DNA of 64,000 bases, taken from positions 4,323-68,322 of the forward strand of contig URPJ01000012.1 in the NCBI GenBank assembly GCA_900549745.1. The letters run 5' to 3'. A model generated the notes under the pieces. It did not search any database. It saw nothing but the letters and a program-made list of their open reading frames with translations, and was not told the origin of the DNA. Every line of letters begins with the position of its first letter. The first letter of the stretch is position 1. The stretch comes from an uncultured Collinsella sp. (GTDB taxonomy: Bacteria > Actinomycetota > Coriobacteriia > Coriobacteriales > Coriobacteriaceae). Below are positions 46,265 through 55,309 of this stretch, piece after piece. The position numbers and the translations under genes are program-made.

Positions 46265-46983
46265 TCATCACTCTCTTTGGCAATCGGCTCAGCGGTAGTC
46301 GCGGTAGCCACGTCAGCATCAGATTCCGCAGAAGTATCCTTCCCCTGGGCCTTGACCGCCACCGACGCCGAACCAACCTGAATATCCCCGCGCGCCCAAT
46401 CGCCATCGAGCGCACGCGCCACCCAGTGATAGATGGGAATCGTAAAGAAGATCAGTGCGGCAAAGGGGCCGGCACCAAACAGGAACATCAGCAAAAAGAA
46501 CAGCAGCCAGCACACGGCCCAATACGGGAACGACTGGAACGGGCCCTTCACCGGAGTCGAGCCAACTGCGCTGCCACTCGTCGCCTGCGCCGTAGCGGCA
46601 TTGGCGGCCTGCGCACTCCAGCTTGCCGCTTGCGCCGCCTTGGCGGCGGCGTCACTCGCCTGTGTTGCCGCCTCGGTGGCACGTGCCGCCGCCTCATGGG
46701 TACGGGCGCGATCTGCCGCCTCGGCCTCGCGCTGACGGGCACGGTCCTCGTTCTCAAACTCGATATCGTCCTCAATCTCATCGCTCGGATTGAGCAGCTC
46801 GTCCAAGCTCACACCATAGAGCTTGGCGAGCGAGATCAGGTTCTCGGTATCGGGCGAGCTCTCCGCGCGCTCCCATTTACTGACTGCTTGGCGCGACAGT
46901 CCCAGCTTTCGTGCCAGCCCTTCTTGGCTAAAACCCTTGCTGCGACGAAGGTCGGCGAGCCGCTGCGCAGTTTCTACATTCAT
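46261..46983 (-). CDS. XRE-family regulator with membrane-anchored tail
   Basis: A 240-residue protein. Helix-turn-helix XRE domain at about 7-62 (LADLRRSKGFSQEGLARKLGLSRQAVSKWERAESSPDTENL). The central 90-150 region is very Ala-rich, a likely coiled linker. Two hydrophobic segments (SFPYWAVCWLLFFLLMFLFG and AALIFFTIPIYHW) near 175-220 suggest membrane anchoring. Start ATG 46983 has AGGAGG; upstream codons to 47154 are not used. It is coupled to the DUF4097 gene, so the regulator may report membrane state. Confidence 0.83.
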   Translation of the reverse strand: MNVETAQRLADLRRSKGFSQEGLARKLGLSRQAVSKWERAESSPDTENLISLAKLYGVSLDELLNPSDEIEDDIEFENEDRARQREAEAADRARTHEAAARATEAATQASDAAAKAAQAASWSAQAANAATAQATSGSAVGSTPVKGPFQSFPYWAVCWLLFFLLMFLFGAGPFAALIFFTIPIYHWVARALDGDWARGDIQVGSASVAVKAQGKDTSAESDADVATATTAEPIAKESDE

Positions 46984-47250
46984 GGTTCCTCCTATGTGAT
47001 GCCAGCCGTGCCGCCGGACCGTTTTTCTTCTTAAGGCGCCTTGCACAGTTAAAAATCTATCCGCCACCGCCAAAAGCATGCCACCTATTCTAGTGAGATT
47101 TTTGACAACCGTCGGTTGCGGGTGCATATGAGCTGCGGAAATGTGTCCAAACAAAGCAATGACCCGTAGCTTGGTTGTCCCCGTTGCGGCGTTAACGGTA
47201 GTATGGTCGTACTGTTAATTCCGCACCGCCAACGGAGGGAGTTCCGCGCC

Positions 47251-48123
47251 GTGAACCGCGATTTCGCCTCATCGCTCATCCAGCTCAACAACACGTTCTA
47301 TCGCGAGCACTCCGCCTCCTTCTCCGATACGCGCCAGGCCCCGTGGCCCGGCTGGGTGCGCACCATGGACATCGCGCTCGAACAGCTCGATGTCGCCACG
47401 ATTGAGCATCCCGTCCGCGTCTTCGATCTCGCCTGCGGCAATATGCGATTCGAGAACTTTGCCGCCGGCGGCGCACTTGCCGCCAAGGGCGTCGACGGCG
47501 CAAACCCCTCGGCAGATGCCAGCTGCCCGTTTGAGTTCTATGGTGTCGACTCGTGTCAGGATTTGGCTATCGATGCGCACGGTCACGCCCTGCGCATTCC
47601 CAACCTGCACTTCCAGGAACTCGACGTGCTCGATGCCCTTATGAAGCTCAACCCCGCCGAGACACCCGACGTGCTTTTCGACGCCCCGCTCGCCGACATC
47701 TCGGTCTGCTTTGGTTTTATGCACCACGTGCCGTCGTGCGAGTACCGCGTACGCGTGCTCGACGCCCTGGTGCGCCAGACGCGCCCGGGCGGCATCATCG
47801 CCATCAGCTTTTGGGAGTTTATGAACGACGAGCGCATGGCGCGCAAGGCCGTTCGCGCCGAGGCCCGTGCCGAGCTCACCCCGCCGTTTGAAGGTTACGA
47901 TTCCGCGCAGTTTGAAGCCGGCGACCACCTCATCGGCTGGCAAAACGACCGCCACGCCTACCGCTATTGCCATCACTTTGACGATCAGCAGATCACCGAC
48001 CTGGTGCGCGGCGTCCGTACGTTCTACAAGAGCGGCGAGGTCCCCGTGCGCGAGCTTGAGCGCTTCCATGCCGACGGTCGCAGCGGCGAGCTCAACCGCT
48101 ATGTGATTCTCAAACGTCTGTAG
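47251..48123 (+). CDS. Class I SAM-dependent methyltransferase
   Basis: A 290-residue methyltransferase. Motif I VRVFDLACGNMRFENF near 52-67, with VDSCQDLAIDAHGHAL (motif II/ribose contact) and DISVCFGFMHHVPS (motif IV). The substrate is unknown. Start is GTG 47251 with AGGGAG about 9 nt upstream; an ATG at 47203 is in frame but lacks a ribosome site. Upstream neighbours are divergent. Confidence 0.78.
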   Translation: MNRDFASSLIQLNNTFYREHSASFSDTRQAPWPGWVRTMDIALEQLDVATIEHPVRVFDLACGNMRFENFAAGGALAAKGVDGANPSADASCPFEFYGVDSCQDLAIDAHGHALRIPNLHFQELDVLDALMKLNPAETPDVLFDAPLADISVCFGFMHHVPSCEYRVRVLDALVRQTRPGGIIAISFWEFMNDERMARKAVRAEARAELTPPFEGYDSAQFEAGDHLIGWQNDRHAYRYCHHFDDQQITDLVRGVRTFYKSGEVPVRELERFHADGRSGELNRYVILKRL

Positions 48124-48192
48124 GCACCGACGATTCGCCGCCGAGCCGCACCGCATCTTTCGGGCAAACTATGCCCACCCTTTTTCAACCCA

Positions 48193-48222
48193 TTGACGGA
48201 ACGCGCAGCTATGCGTTCCATA
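48193..48222 (+). promoter_or_regulatory. Possible promoter with inverted repeat before trmB
   Basis: TTGACG followed by GGAACGC gcagctat GCGTTCC (arms of 7) and ATACTT. The dyad lies between a possible -35 and a possible -10 with an over-long spacer. Candidate operator only. Confidence 0.3.
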
Positions 48223-48241
48223 CTTATGACCAAGGAGCCTC

Positions 48242-49081
48242 ATGGGAGCCGTCCACGTTCGCACGCCTAAGAACTTTGTGCTCGAGGAGCGCCTGGAGCG
48301 CTACGCCGATGCGATCGAGACGAACCCCGAGGCTTATGCCGGAGATTGGCGCGAGGCTTGCGCGCCAGCTGGCAGCAAGCCCTTCGAACACCTTCACCTG
48401 GATCTTGGCTGTGGCAAGGGAACCTATCTGGTCGAGCGCGCCCACCGCGAGCCCGACACCCTCTTTATCGGCATGGACCAGGAGCCCATCTGCATCGCCT
48501 ATGCCGCGCAGAAAATCTGCGAACAGGGGCTATCCAACGCACTCGTCCTGCCCCGAGGCGCCGCATCGCTGCCACAGCTGTTTGCCGCAGGCGAGCTCGA
48601 TGCCATCACCATTAACTTTCCCACGCCGCAGCCCAAGGCCAAGTACGCTAAAAAACGACTCGTCCATGTCGACCATCTGATGCTCTACCGCCCGCTCTTT
48701 TCAGCCGGCGCTACCGTCACACTGCGCACCGATAGCAAGCCGTTGCGCGATTACGCCCTGGGACAGTTTGCCGCGGCCGGCTACGATACGCTTTGGGTAA
48801 GCGACGACGTCCGCCGCGACCATCCCGAGCATCCCGAGACCGAGTACGAGCGCCGCACGCGCGAGATGGGTGCCGCCGTCTATGGCATTTGCGCCACACC
48901 TGGAGCGCAGCCCAGCGATGAACAGCTCGCGGCGGGCCGCGCGCAGGAGCAAAGCCTAGCCTGCTACCTGCCCGATAACCTCGATGAGCTCGCCTATGTG
49001 CCTCTGGGCATGGAAGAGGCCGTCGAGAACTTTAGAAACCGTGCCCGCAAGGGCAAGAAGCGTCTACCGCAAGAGTCCTAG
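48242..49081 (+). CDS. trmB: tRNA (guanine-N7-)-methyltransferase-like protein
   Basis: A 279-residue TrmB-type methyltransferase: LHLDLGCGKGTYLVERA near 52-68, FIGMDQEP, then LDAITINFPTPQPKAKYAKKRLVH, and TEYERRTREMG. TrmB makes m7G46 in tRNA. The usual FPDPWPK motif appears as FPTPQPK here, with Trp changed to Gln, and the C-terminal tail is longer than usual. AAGGAGCCTC precedes the ATG. Confidence 0.8.
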   Translation: MGAVHVRTPKNFVLEERLERYADAIETNPEAYAGDWREACAPAGSKPFEHLHLDLGCGKGTYLVERAHREPDTLFIGMDQEPICIAYAAQKICEQGLSNALVLPRGAASLPQLFAAGELDAITINFPTPQPKAKYAKKRLVHVDHLMLYRPLFSAGATVTLRTDSKPLRDYALGQFAAAGYDTLWVSDDVRRDHPEHPETEYERRTREMGAAVYGICATPGAQPSDEQLAAGRAQEQSLACYLPDNLDELAYVPLGMEEAVENFRNRARKGKKRLPQES

Positions 49082-49390
49082 GGGCTTCTGATGGTCGCGG
49101 CGTTGGCAAACAAGCGCAAATAGGCGCCAGCGAACGGCCCTCAAACCTAAGTGAGTAGACTATTTTGCAATAGCCAAGCACAGCCCGCATAGCGAAACAT
49201 AAAACCGCAGGTAGAACCCTTGCGCAAAAGCGATGTGCTCGCAATATCGCAAAAAGTCTACTCACTTAGCTAGCGACTACACTAAACGGCTGGGCAGAAC
49301 GCCCATTTCCTGCATTTTCTCGCGCGCTGGCACCCCACGCCGCCGCTACGCCATAATAGTTGGCGGACAATCGCGAGAGAAAGCAACCAT
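49082..49390. other. 309-bp gap with a 121-bp repeat
   Basis: Contains repeat copy A (49149-49269) and the short A+T-poor leader of the next helicase. CAATCGCGAGAGAAAGC precedes the helicase ATG 49391, with GAGAGAAAG as a weak ribosome site. No separate gene was found. Confidence 0.6.
49149..49269 (+). repeat. 121-bp intergenic repeat, copy A
   Basis: Ends AAGTGAGTAGAC and GTCTACTCACTTAG are inverted; the middle has CGCAGGTAGA. It shares terminal and internal blocks, at the same spacing, with copies at 58868-58988 and 60287-60407. Here neither end lies in a coding region. Confidence 0.85.
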
Positions 49391-52072
49391 ATGGCACAGA
49401 CCACGACAGATACCGCCGCCAGCACCGTCTCCGGCGCCGGCGCTGCCAGCTCATTCTCGGGCGGCACGGGAACCGAAGCCGAGTTTGGCTCGCTCGGCGC
49501 GCTCTCCCCCACCTGGTGGGAGCCCGAGGACGGCAGTGAGCCCGAACCATGGCTCACGCCCGAGCAAGCCTTCGAACGCTTCTTTGAATGGACAAGCGAT
49601 CGCGGCATTGAGCTGTGGGATCACCAAGAAGAGGCCCTCATGGACCTGGCTGCCGGCGATCACGTCATTTTAGGCACACCGACCGGATCGGGTAAATCGC
49701 TCGTCGCGCTGGGCATGCTCTTTATGGGCATGGCACAGGGCAAGCGTTGCTATTACACGGCCCCTATCAAGGCCTTGGTCAGCGAAAAGTTCTTCGATCT
49801 GGTGCAGGTACTCGGCCGCGATAACGTCGGCATGATCACCGGCGATACGCATATCAATACCAAGGCGCCCGTCATCTGCTGCACGGCCGAAATCCTTGCC
49901 AACGATGCACTGCGCGAGGGCGAGGGCGCCGACGTGGGCTGCGTGGCCATGGACGAGTTCCACTACTTTGCCGACCCCGACCGCGGCTGGGCCTGGCAGG
50001 TGCCGCTGCTCACCCTGCCCCACACGCAGTTTATGCTCATGAGCGCCACGCTCGGCGATGTCACCGCCATCGCCGCCTCACTCGAGGAACACACCGGCGC
50101 TGCTTGCGACTTGGTTGTCGACGCCCCACGCCCCGTGCCGCTGAGCTACGACTACGTGACGACCTCGCTCGAGGGCACGGTCGAGCTCGCCATGCGCCGC
50201 GGCGAGGCCCCGCTCTATATCGTGCACTTTAGCCAAGATGCCGCCCTTGCGACGGCACAGTCACTCGCCAATTTTGGCATCGCCAGCAAGGAGCAGCGCG
50301 AGGCCATTAAGGAAGCCGCCAAAGGCACGAGCTTCTCGACGGCCTTTGGCAAGATCCTCAAGCGCTTGCTTGGCTGCGGCGTCGGCGTGCACCACGCCGG
50401 TATGCTGCCGCGCTATCGTCTGCTGGTCGAGCGCTTGGCGCAGCAGGGCCTGCTGCCTGTCATCTGCGGCACCGATACGCTCGGCGTCGGCATCAACGTA
50501 CCCATCCACACCGTGGTCCTCACCGCGCTCACCAAGTTCGATGGCTACAAGATGCGTCGTCTGCGCGCCCGCGAGTTCCATCAGATTGCCGGTCGCGCCG
50601 GCCGTTCGGGCTTCGATACCGAGGGCATGGTCATCGCCGAGGCCCCGGAGCACGAGATCGAGAACGCCAAGCTCATGGCCAAGGCGGGTGACGACCCCAA
50701 GAAGCTCCGCAAGATTAAAAAGAAGAAGGCCCCCGAGGGCTTTGTCACCTGGAACAAGCAGACCTTTGAGCGTCTGATTGAGACGCAGCCCGAGACGCTC
50801 AAGCCGCGCCTGCGCATCACGCACTCCATGGTGATTAGCGTGGTCGAGCAGGGCGGCGACGCCCGTGCCCGCGTACACGACCTCATCGAGACGAGCCTGC
50901 AGACCCCCGAGGAAAAGGCCAAGCTCGAGGTTCGCGCCGATGAAATCTTCGCCACACTCATCGATTCCGGCGTCGTCGTTCGCACCGAGGTGCCGCCCGC
51001 ACCCGACGCCCCGACTGACGCCGCACCAGACATTGACTATGCACTGACGGTCGATCTGCCCGAGGACTTTGCGCTCGATCAGCCGCTCTCGCCGTTCTTG
51101 CTTGCCGCGTTGGAGCTGCTCGATCCCGAGAGCGAGACCTATACCATGGATCTGATCTCGATGGTCGAGGCAACGCTCGAGGACCCCAAGCAGGTGCTGC
51201 GCGCACAGGAGCGCGCTGCGCGCGACCGCGCGATGGCCGAAATGAAGGCTGACGGCGTCGAGTATGAGGAGCGCTTGGAGCGCATTCAAGACGTCACGTA
51301 CGAAAAGCCGCTCGAGGATTTGCTCGACGCCGCCTTTGACAAGTACTGCCAGGAAGTGCCCTGGGCAAACGACTATCAGCTCTCTCCCAAGAGCGTCCTG
51401 CGCGATATGCTGGAAAGCGCGAGCGATTTTAAGGGCTACATTCAAAAGCTCGGCATCGCCCGCTCCGAGGGCATTCTGCTGCGCTACCTAGCCGAGGCCT
51501 ACCGTTCACTCGACCGCACCGTGCCCATCGAGAAGCGCGACGAGCGCCTGCGCGACATTATCTCGTGGCTGGGCTTTGTGGTGCGCTCGGTGGACTCGAG
51601 CCTGGTGGACGAGTGGGAGAACGCCGGCAACCCGGCAGCCCTCGACGCCGCGCCGCCGCAGGGCATCGACGAGGTCGTGGCGGACCGCCGCGGCTGCACG
51701 CTGTTGGTGCGCAACGCGCTCTTCCGCCGCGTGACCCTTGCCGCTCGCGAGCACGTTCGCGACCTGGGCGAGCTCGACGACGACTGGGGCATGAGCGAGA
51801 TCCGCTGGCAAAAAGCACTCGACGCTTACCACGAGCAGCACGAGGAAATCCTCACCGACGGAGATGCCCGCAGCGCCGCGATGTTTTCCATTGACGAGTC
51901 CGACGAGAAGACCGCGCACGTATGGCACGTGCACCAGATCTTTGCCGACGAGGATGGCGACCACGACTTTGGCATCATGGGCGATGTCGATCTGGACGCC
52001 ACGCAAGACGGCGGCGAGGTCATCTTCAAAAACTACCGCGTCGGCTTTATCGAGGACCTGCTCGAGGACTAG
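49391..52072 (+). CDS. Ski2-like DEAD/DEAH RNA helicase with DUF3516 tail
   Basis: An 893-residue SF2 helicase. Motif I GTPTGSGKSLVA near 95, motif II CVAMDEFHYF near 200, motif III LMSATLGD, motif V GTDTLGVGIN and motif VI HQIAGRAGRSG near 400. The C-terminal half matches DUF3516, found with actinobacterial Ski2/Mtr4-like helicases. Such proteins are thought to act in RNA turnover or surveillance. The first 45 residues are low-complexity. ATG 49391. It ends at a bidirectional terminator, and the next gene is on the other strand. Confidence 0.83.
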   Translation: MAQTTTDTAASTVSGAGAASSFSGGTGTEAEFGSLGALSPTWWEPEDGSEPEPWLTPEQAFERFFEWTSDRGIELWDHQEEALMDLAAGDHVILGTPTGSGKSLVALGMLFMGMAQGKRCYYTAPIKALVSEKFFDLVQVLGRDNVGMITGDTHINTKAPVICCTAEILANDALREGEGADVGCVAMDEFHYFADPDRGWAWQVPLLTLPHTQFMLMSATLGDVTAIAASLEEHTGAACDLVVDAPRPVPLSYDYVTTSLEGTVELAMRRGEAPLYIVHFSQDAALATAQSLANFGIASKEQREAIKEAAKGTSFSTAFGKILKRLLGCGVGVHHAGMLPRYRLLVERLAQQGLLPVICGTDTLGVGINVPIHTVVLTALTKFDGYKMRRLRAREFHQIAGRAGRSGFDTEGMVIAEAPEHEIENAKLMAKAGDDPKKLRKIKKKKAPEGFVTWNKQTFERLIETQPETLKPRLRITHSMVISVVEQGGDARARVHDLIETSLQTPEEKAKLEVRADEIFATLIDSGVVVRTEVPPAPDAPTDAAPDIDYALTVDLPEDFALDQPLSPFLLAALELLDPESETYTMDLISMVEATLEDPKQVLRAQERAARDRAMAEMKADGVEYEERLERIQDVTYEKPLEDLLDAAFDKYCQEVPWANDYQLSPKSVLRDMLESASDFKGYIQKLGIARSEGILLRYLAEAYRSLDRTVPIEKRDERLRDIISWLGFVVRSVDSSLVDEWENAGNPAALDAAPPQGIDEVVADRRGCTLLVRNALFRRVTLAAREHVRDLGELDDDWGMSEIRWQKALDAYHEQHEEILTDGDARSAAMFSIDESDEKTAHVWHVHQIFADEDGDHDFGIMGDVDLDATQDGGEVIFKNYRVGFIEDLLED

Positions 52073-52096
52073 CCGAACATACTGGAACGAAACGAA

Positions 52097-52136
52097 GCGG
52101 GGTCGCTGGCAACATCGCCAGCGGCCCCGCTTTTTG
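52097..52136. terminator. Terminator between helicase and DUF2130 genes
   Basis: GCGGGGTCGCTGGC/GCCAGCGGCCCCGC stem with one mismatch and a 6-nt loop, then TTTTT. Serves the helicase; an A-run on the other side gives partial bidirectionality. Confidence 0.8.
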
Positions 52137-52152
52137 CGCGATACGCTATCCC

Positions 52153-53910
52153 CTACTCGGTATCCTCGACCTCATACGAATCCGCCTCGGCTGGCTCATC
52201 GTTTGTCTCTGTCGCAGCCCCGCGCGCCTCGTCAAACGCGGCCTTCATGGTCTTGTTGCCCCACGTGAGCTTGCGAATGGTAAGATCGTCGGCCTTCTTG
52301 TTGGCTAGGCGCAGATTGTTCTCGGAGGACAGCAACGCCTCCTTGGTTTTCTGCAGATGGCTAATCGTCTTGTCGATCTCATCAATCGCCGTTTGGAACT
52401 TGCGGCTCGCGATCTCGTAGTTGCGACCGAAATCATTCTTGAACTTTTCCATCTTGGCTTCGAAGTTCGTGACGTCGATATTCTGCTGTTTGTACTCCGC
52501 CAGTTCCTGCTTATAGCGCAGCGAACCCATGGCGGCGTTGCGAAGAAGCGTGATCATGGGAATAAAGAACTGTGGGCGAATCACGTACATCTTCTCGTAG
52601 CGATAGCTCACGTCCACGATGCCGGCGTTGTAAAGCTCGCTCTCGGGTTCGAGCAACGTGCAGAGCACCGCGTACTCGCAGCCCTTTTGGCGGCGATCGT
52701 GGTCGAGTTTCTTAAAGAAGTCCTCGTTCTTGTGCTTGGTCGCGGTCTCATCGTTCTCGTTTTTCATCTCGAACATAATCGAAATGACCTCGTTACCGCT
52801 TGCGTCGCACTCGCGGAAGATAAAGTCGCCCTTGGTGCCCTCGGACGCATCGTTATCCTTCTCGAAGTACGCGTTGGGAAACGCCGTCATGCGCAGGCGA
52901 TTGAACTCGGTCTCGCAGTGCTGCTCGAGCGACTCGCCCACCATCTTGGTGGACAGGCGTACCTTCATGTCCTTAAGACGCTCAATCTCTTCGTCCTTGT
53001 AGCGAATCAGGTCATCGCTCGCGCGCTTGGCCTGCGCGAGCTCGAGCTCATGCGCCGCCTTGACCTGTTCCTCGCGAGAATCGCGCACCGCCAGCTCGCT
53101 CGTCAGCTTGGCACGTGCCTCATCGCGCTCTCGTTCCGCCGCGGCGACCGCCTTCGACAGCTCCATTTTTGCAGAAAGTTCTTGCTCACGAAGCTGTGCA
53201 CGAAGGCCCTCGGCCTCGCGCTCGGACTGAGTCTTAGCATTCGAGAACTTCTCACGCACTTCTGTCTGGTAATCGGAAAGCTTACGATTCGCTTCGTTTT
53301 GCGCAGCCTCGAGCTTACGCTGCGCCTCGGCCGCAGCAGTTGCGAGTGCCATTTCTTGAGCCTTATCTGCGGCGGCAAGCTTTGCCTGCAACTCCGCAAT
53401 CTGAGCATCGCGCGCGGCGAGGTCATTTTGAGTCGCATTGCGTACCGCGGCTTCGGCAAGCTTTGCTTCGTCATCTTTGCGCCCAAGCTGCGCACGCAGG
53501 CTATCGATCTCGCGCTGCAGCTCGGCATTCTCCTTTTGAGCATCGGCACGGGCCTCAACCGCCGCGCGCTGGCTTGCACTCTCGCGCTCTGCGGCAGCGC
53601 CCTCAAGCTTGGCACGCAGCTCGGCAAGCTCGGCATCGCGCTTGGCGACTTCTTGTGCCAGCTGCTGAGCTGCAGCGTTCTTCTGCTCGACAAGCTGAGC
53701 GTTGCGCTGAGACTCTGCCTTTTGCAAGGCAGCCGTCGAACGCGAGCGCTCAAGCTCCAGCGCCTGCTCGCCCTCGCGCTGGACTGCCTTCACACGCTCG
53801 TCCAGGTCGCGCGAAAACTCGGCATCGCGTACTTGCTTGACGATATCCGCATAGCCGGACGCATCGACCTTAAAAACTTCGCCGCAATGCGGGCACTTAA
53901 TCTCGTTCAT
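52153..53910 (-). CDS. DUF2130 coiled-coil protein
   Basis: A 585-residue protein. The start, MNEIKCPHCGEVFKVD, is a zinc-ribbon-like CPHC motif. Residues about 30-330 are a long Ala/Glu/Arg-rich coiled coil. The C-terminal 250 (DRRQKGCEYAVLCTLLEPESELYNAGIVDVSYRYEKMYVIRPQFFIPMITLLRNAAM) is the DUF2130 domain, often noted as nuclease-superfamily-like. Function unknown. ATG follows GAGGAG. No obvious partner gene, though the neighbours are another helicase and a phosphoesterase. Confidence 0.83.
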   Translation of the reverse strand: MNEIKCPHCGEVFKVDASGYADIVKQVRDAEFSRDLDERVKAVQREGEQALELERSRSTAALQKAESQRNAQLVEQKNAAAQQLAQEVAKRDAELAELRAKLEGAAAERESASQRAAVEARADAQKENAELQREIDSLRAQLGRKDDEAKLAEAAVRNATQNDLAARDAQIAELQAKLAAADKAQEMALATAAAEAQRKLEAAQNEANRKLSDYQTEVREKFSNAKTQSEREAEGLRAQLREQELSAKMELSKAVAAAERERDEARAKLTSELAVRDSREEQVKAAHELELAQAKRASDDLIRYKDEEIERLKDMKVRLSTKMVGESLEQHCETEFNRLRMTAFPNAYFEKDNDASEGTKGDFIFRECDASGNEVISIMFEMKNENDETATKHKNEDFFKKLDHDRRQKGCEYAVLCTLLEPESELYNAGIVDVSYRYEKMYVIRPQFFIPMITLLRNAAMGSLRYKQELAEYKQQNIDVTNFEAKMEKFKNDFGRNYEIASRKFQTAIDEIDKTISHLQKTKEALLSSENNLRLANKKADDLTIRKLTWGNKTMKAAFDEARGAATETNDEPAEADSYEVEDTE

Positions 53911-53974
53911 AGCAGCTCCTCGATGGACGCAAATTTCGACCGCCTACACTCTACCGCGCCGCACGGACAAAAAA

Positions 53975-54003
53975 GGCGCCGCTGCCATAATGGCAACGGC
54001 GCC
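53975..54003. repeat. Hairpin before the 54-kb palindrome
   Basis: GGCGCCG/CGGCGCC and TGCCA/TGGCA pairing with a small bulge. It shares its last six bases with the next palindrome, making two stacked hairpins that overlap at GGCGCC (53998-54003). Confidence 0.6.
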
Positions 54004-54050
54004 AGAGCCACCACAAAGGTGCCTGTCCCCTTTGTGGTGGCTCTGGCGCC
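53998..54050. repeat. Perfect 22-bp inverted repeat abutting the phosphoesterase stop
   Basis: Arms 53998-54019 and 54029-54050 are perfect inverted repeats starting GGCGCCAGAGCC, with a 9-nt loop TGCCTGTCC. It starts one base after the TAG of the 54051 gene on the minus strand, so the element adjoins the gene's 3' end. A terminator role without a T-tract, or a REP element, are both possible. Confidence 0.75.
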
Positions 54051-54596
54051 CTATAACCCAAAGAAGCTAAGAATCTGATCACGGCTTACGGGCTTGTACT
54101 CGTTGGCATCGAGACCGACATCGTAGCGAAAGATAGGGCGCTCGCGATCGCGGTTGCGCACGTTGGCGCGGTCTCCCCTGCTGTGGATATGCCCGTGCAG
54201 CATGACGGCGCCACGCGCCTTGCCGTTCCAGCTGAGCATGGGGTAGTGGCTCATAACCAGACGATGGCCCTTGGCATAGCCGGGAGCAATCTCCAGGTAA
54301 TCGCGCACGTCTTCCCAAATCTGCGGTACGTCGGAATCTTCCCAGTCGCCGTCATGGTTACCGCGGATGAGCGTCACGTTCTGGCATTCGATACGCTCGC
54401 GCAGGCGCACCGCCTCCGCCAGGGGCAAACGATAGGTAAAGTCTCCCAAGATATAGAGACGGTCGTCCGCCGCCACGCACTCATTGACGGCATCGATGAC
54501 CTTGCGGTTCATCTCCTCGACCGAATCAAACGGCCGATCCATGTCGTGCAAGATATTCGTATCGCCCAGGTGCAGGTCGGCGGTAAACCACATCAT
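54051..54596 (-). CDS. Calcineurin-like metallophosphoesterase
   Basis: A 181-residue metallophosphoesterase with DLHLGD near 7, GDFTY, GNHDGD near 80, SHYP near 115 and HGHIHS near 135: the complete set of metal ligands. It resembles the phage-like/MPE YfcE group. Start at 54596 follows GAGGG with 8 nt spacing. It is last of a three-gene operon with a small charged protein and a HIRAN protein. Confidence 0.87.
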   Translation of the reverse strand: MMWFTADLHLGDTNILHDMDRPFDSVEEMNRKVIDAVNECVAADDRLYILGDFTYRLPLAEAVRLRERIECQNVTLIRGNHDGDWEDSDVPQIWEDVRDYLEIAPGYAKGHRLVMSHYPMLSWNGKARGAVMLHGHIHSRGDRANVRNRDRERPIFRYDVGLDANEYKPVSRDQILSFFGL

Positions 54597-54662
54597 CGTC
54601 TATGCCCTCATTTCGCAACGCGTTCAACTCGTGCTAAGTATACAGACGCAGCGATGCGGCGG

Positions 54663-54842
54663 TTAGCCAAAGAGCCCGCCAAACAGTCCACGGCGGCGCT
54701 TGCCTTTCTTTTTCGAAGCGTCACCCTGAGTTTTCTTGTCCTGCCGCATCTTACGGTCCTGTTCCAGCTCATCGTCATCGAGTAGCACATCCCACTCAAA
54801 CGGATCATCTGCCAGATCAAACAGGTCATCGTCATCAAACAT
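54663..54842 (-). CDS. Small acidic-basic protein, unknown function
   Basis: A 59-residue protein: acidic N-terminal half (DDDDLFDLADDPFEWD) and strongly basic C-terminus (KKKGKRRRGLFGGLFG). ATG 54842 is preceded by GGAGG at 5 nt. A start at 54854 would place that ribosome site inside the gene, so 54842 is preferred. It lies between the HIRAN and phosphoesterase genes. Function not known. Confidence 0.6.
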   Translation of the reverse strand: MFDDDDLFDLADDPFEWDVLLDDDELEQDRKMRQDKKTQGDASKKKGKRRRGLFGGLFG

Positions 54843-54860
54843 GGCAGCCTCCATTGCCGA

Positions 54861-55187
54861 CTAGCGAGCATCCGCCACATAGAGCCCAACGCGTACCTGA
54901 TGCCACGGACTGCGCTCGGGGGCAACCTGTTGCACACGGGCCTCAAATACGTCCTCGTGGCCGTAATACATCATCAAGGACAGTGGGCCGACCTCGTTTC
55001 CCGGAACGTAGCCAAGTTTGGTCTTGCCATAGTAGATCGCAACTGCCTCGGGGTCATGGGGATTATCGCGCTCGGCACACAGCGTCAGTTTATCGCCCGC
55101 TTTAAGATCGCCTAGGACCAAAGCGCCATCGGCATACTGAAATCCTGCAATGTGAAATGACAGAAGAACACGTGAAGGCTCGTACAT
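54861..55187 (-). CDS. HIRAN-domain protein
   Basis: A 108-residue protein formed almost wholly of a HIRAN domain: FHIAGFQYADG, LKAGDKLTLCAERDNPHDPEAVAIYYGKTKLGYVPG. HIRAN modules recognise damaged DNA or stalled 3' ends in larger helicases. A stand-alone domain with a phosphoesterase is consistent with an accessory repair role, but that is inference. Confidence 0.8.
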   Translation of the reverse strand: MYEPSRVLLSFHIAGFQYADGALVLGDLKAGDKLTLCAERDNPHDPEAVAIYYGKTKLGYVPGNEVGPLSLMMYYGHEDVFEARVQQVAPERSPWHQVRVGLYVADAR

Positions 55188-55309
55188 AGCAACTCCCCTA
55201 ACGGCCAGATAAACCGGCGCTTAACCTTATTGAGAAGTCTACGAACTCGTGCGGACACAAATTCATCCTGCCTGCGCCTTTCGACCGTTTGTCGCTACGC
55301 CATCTGATT

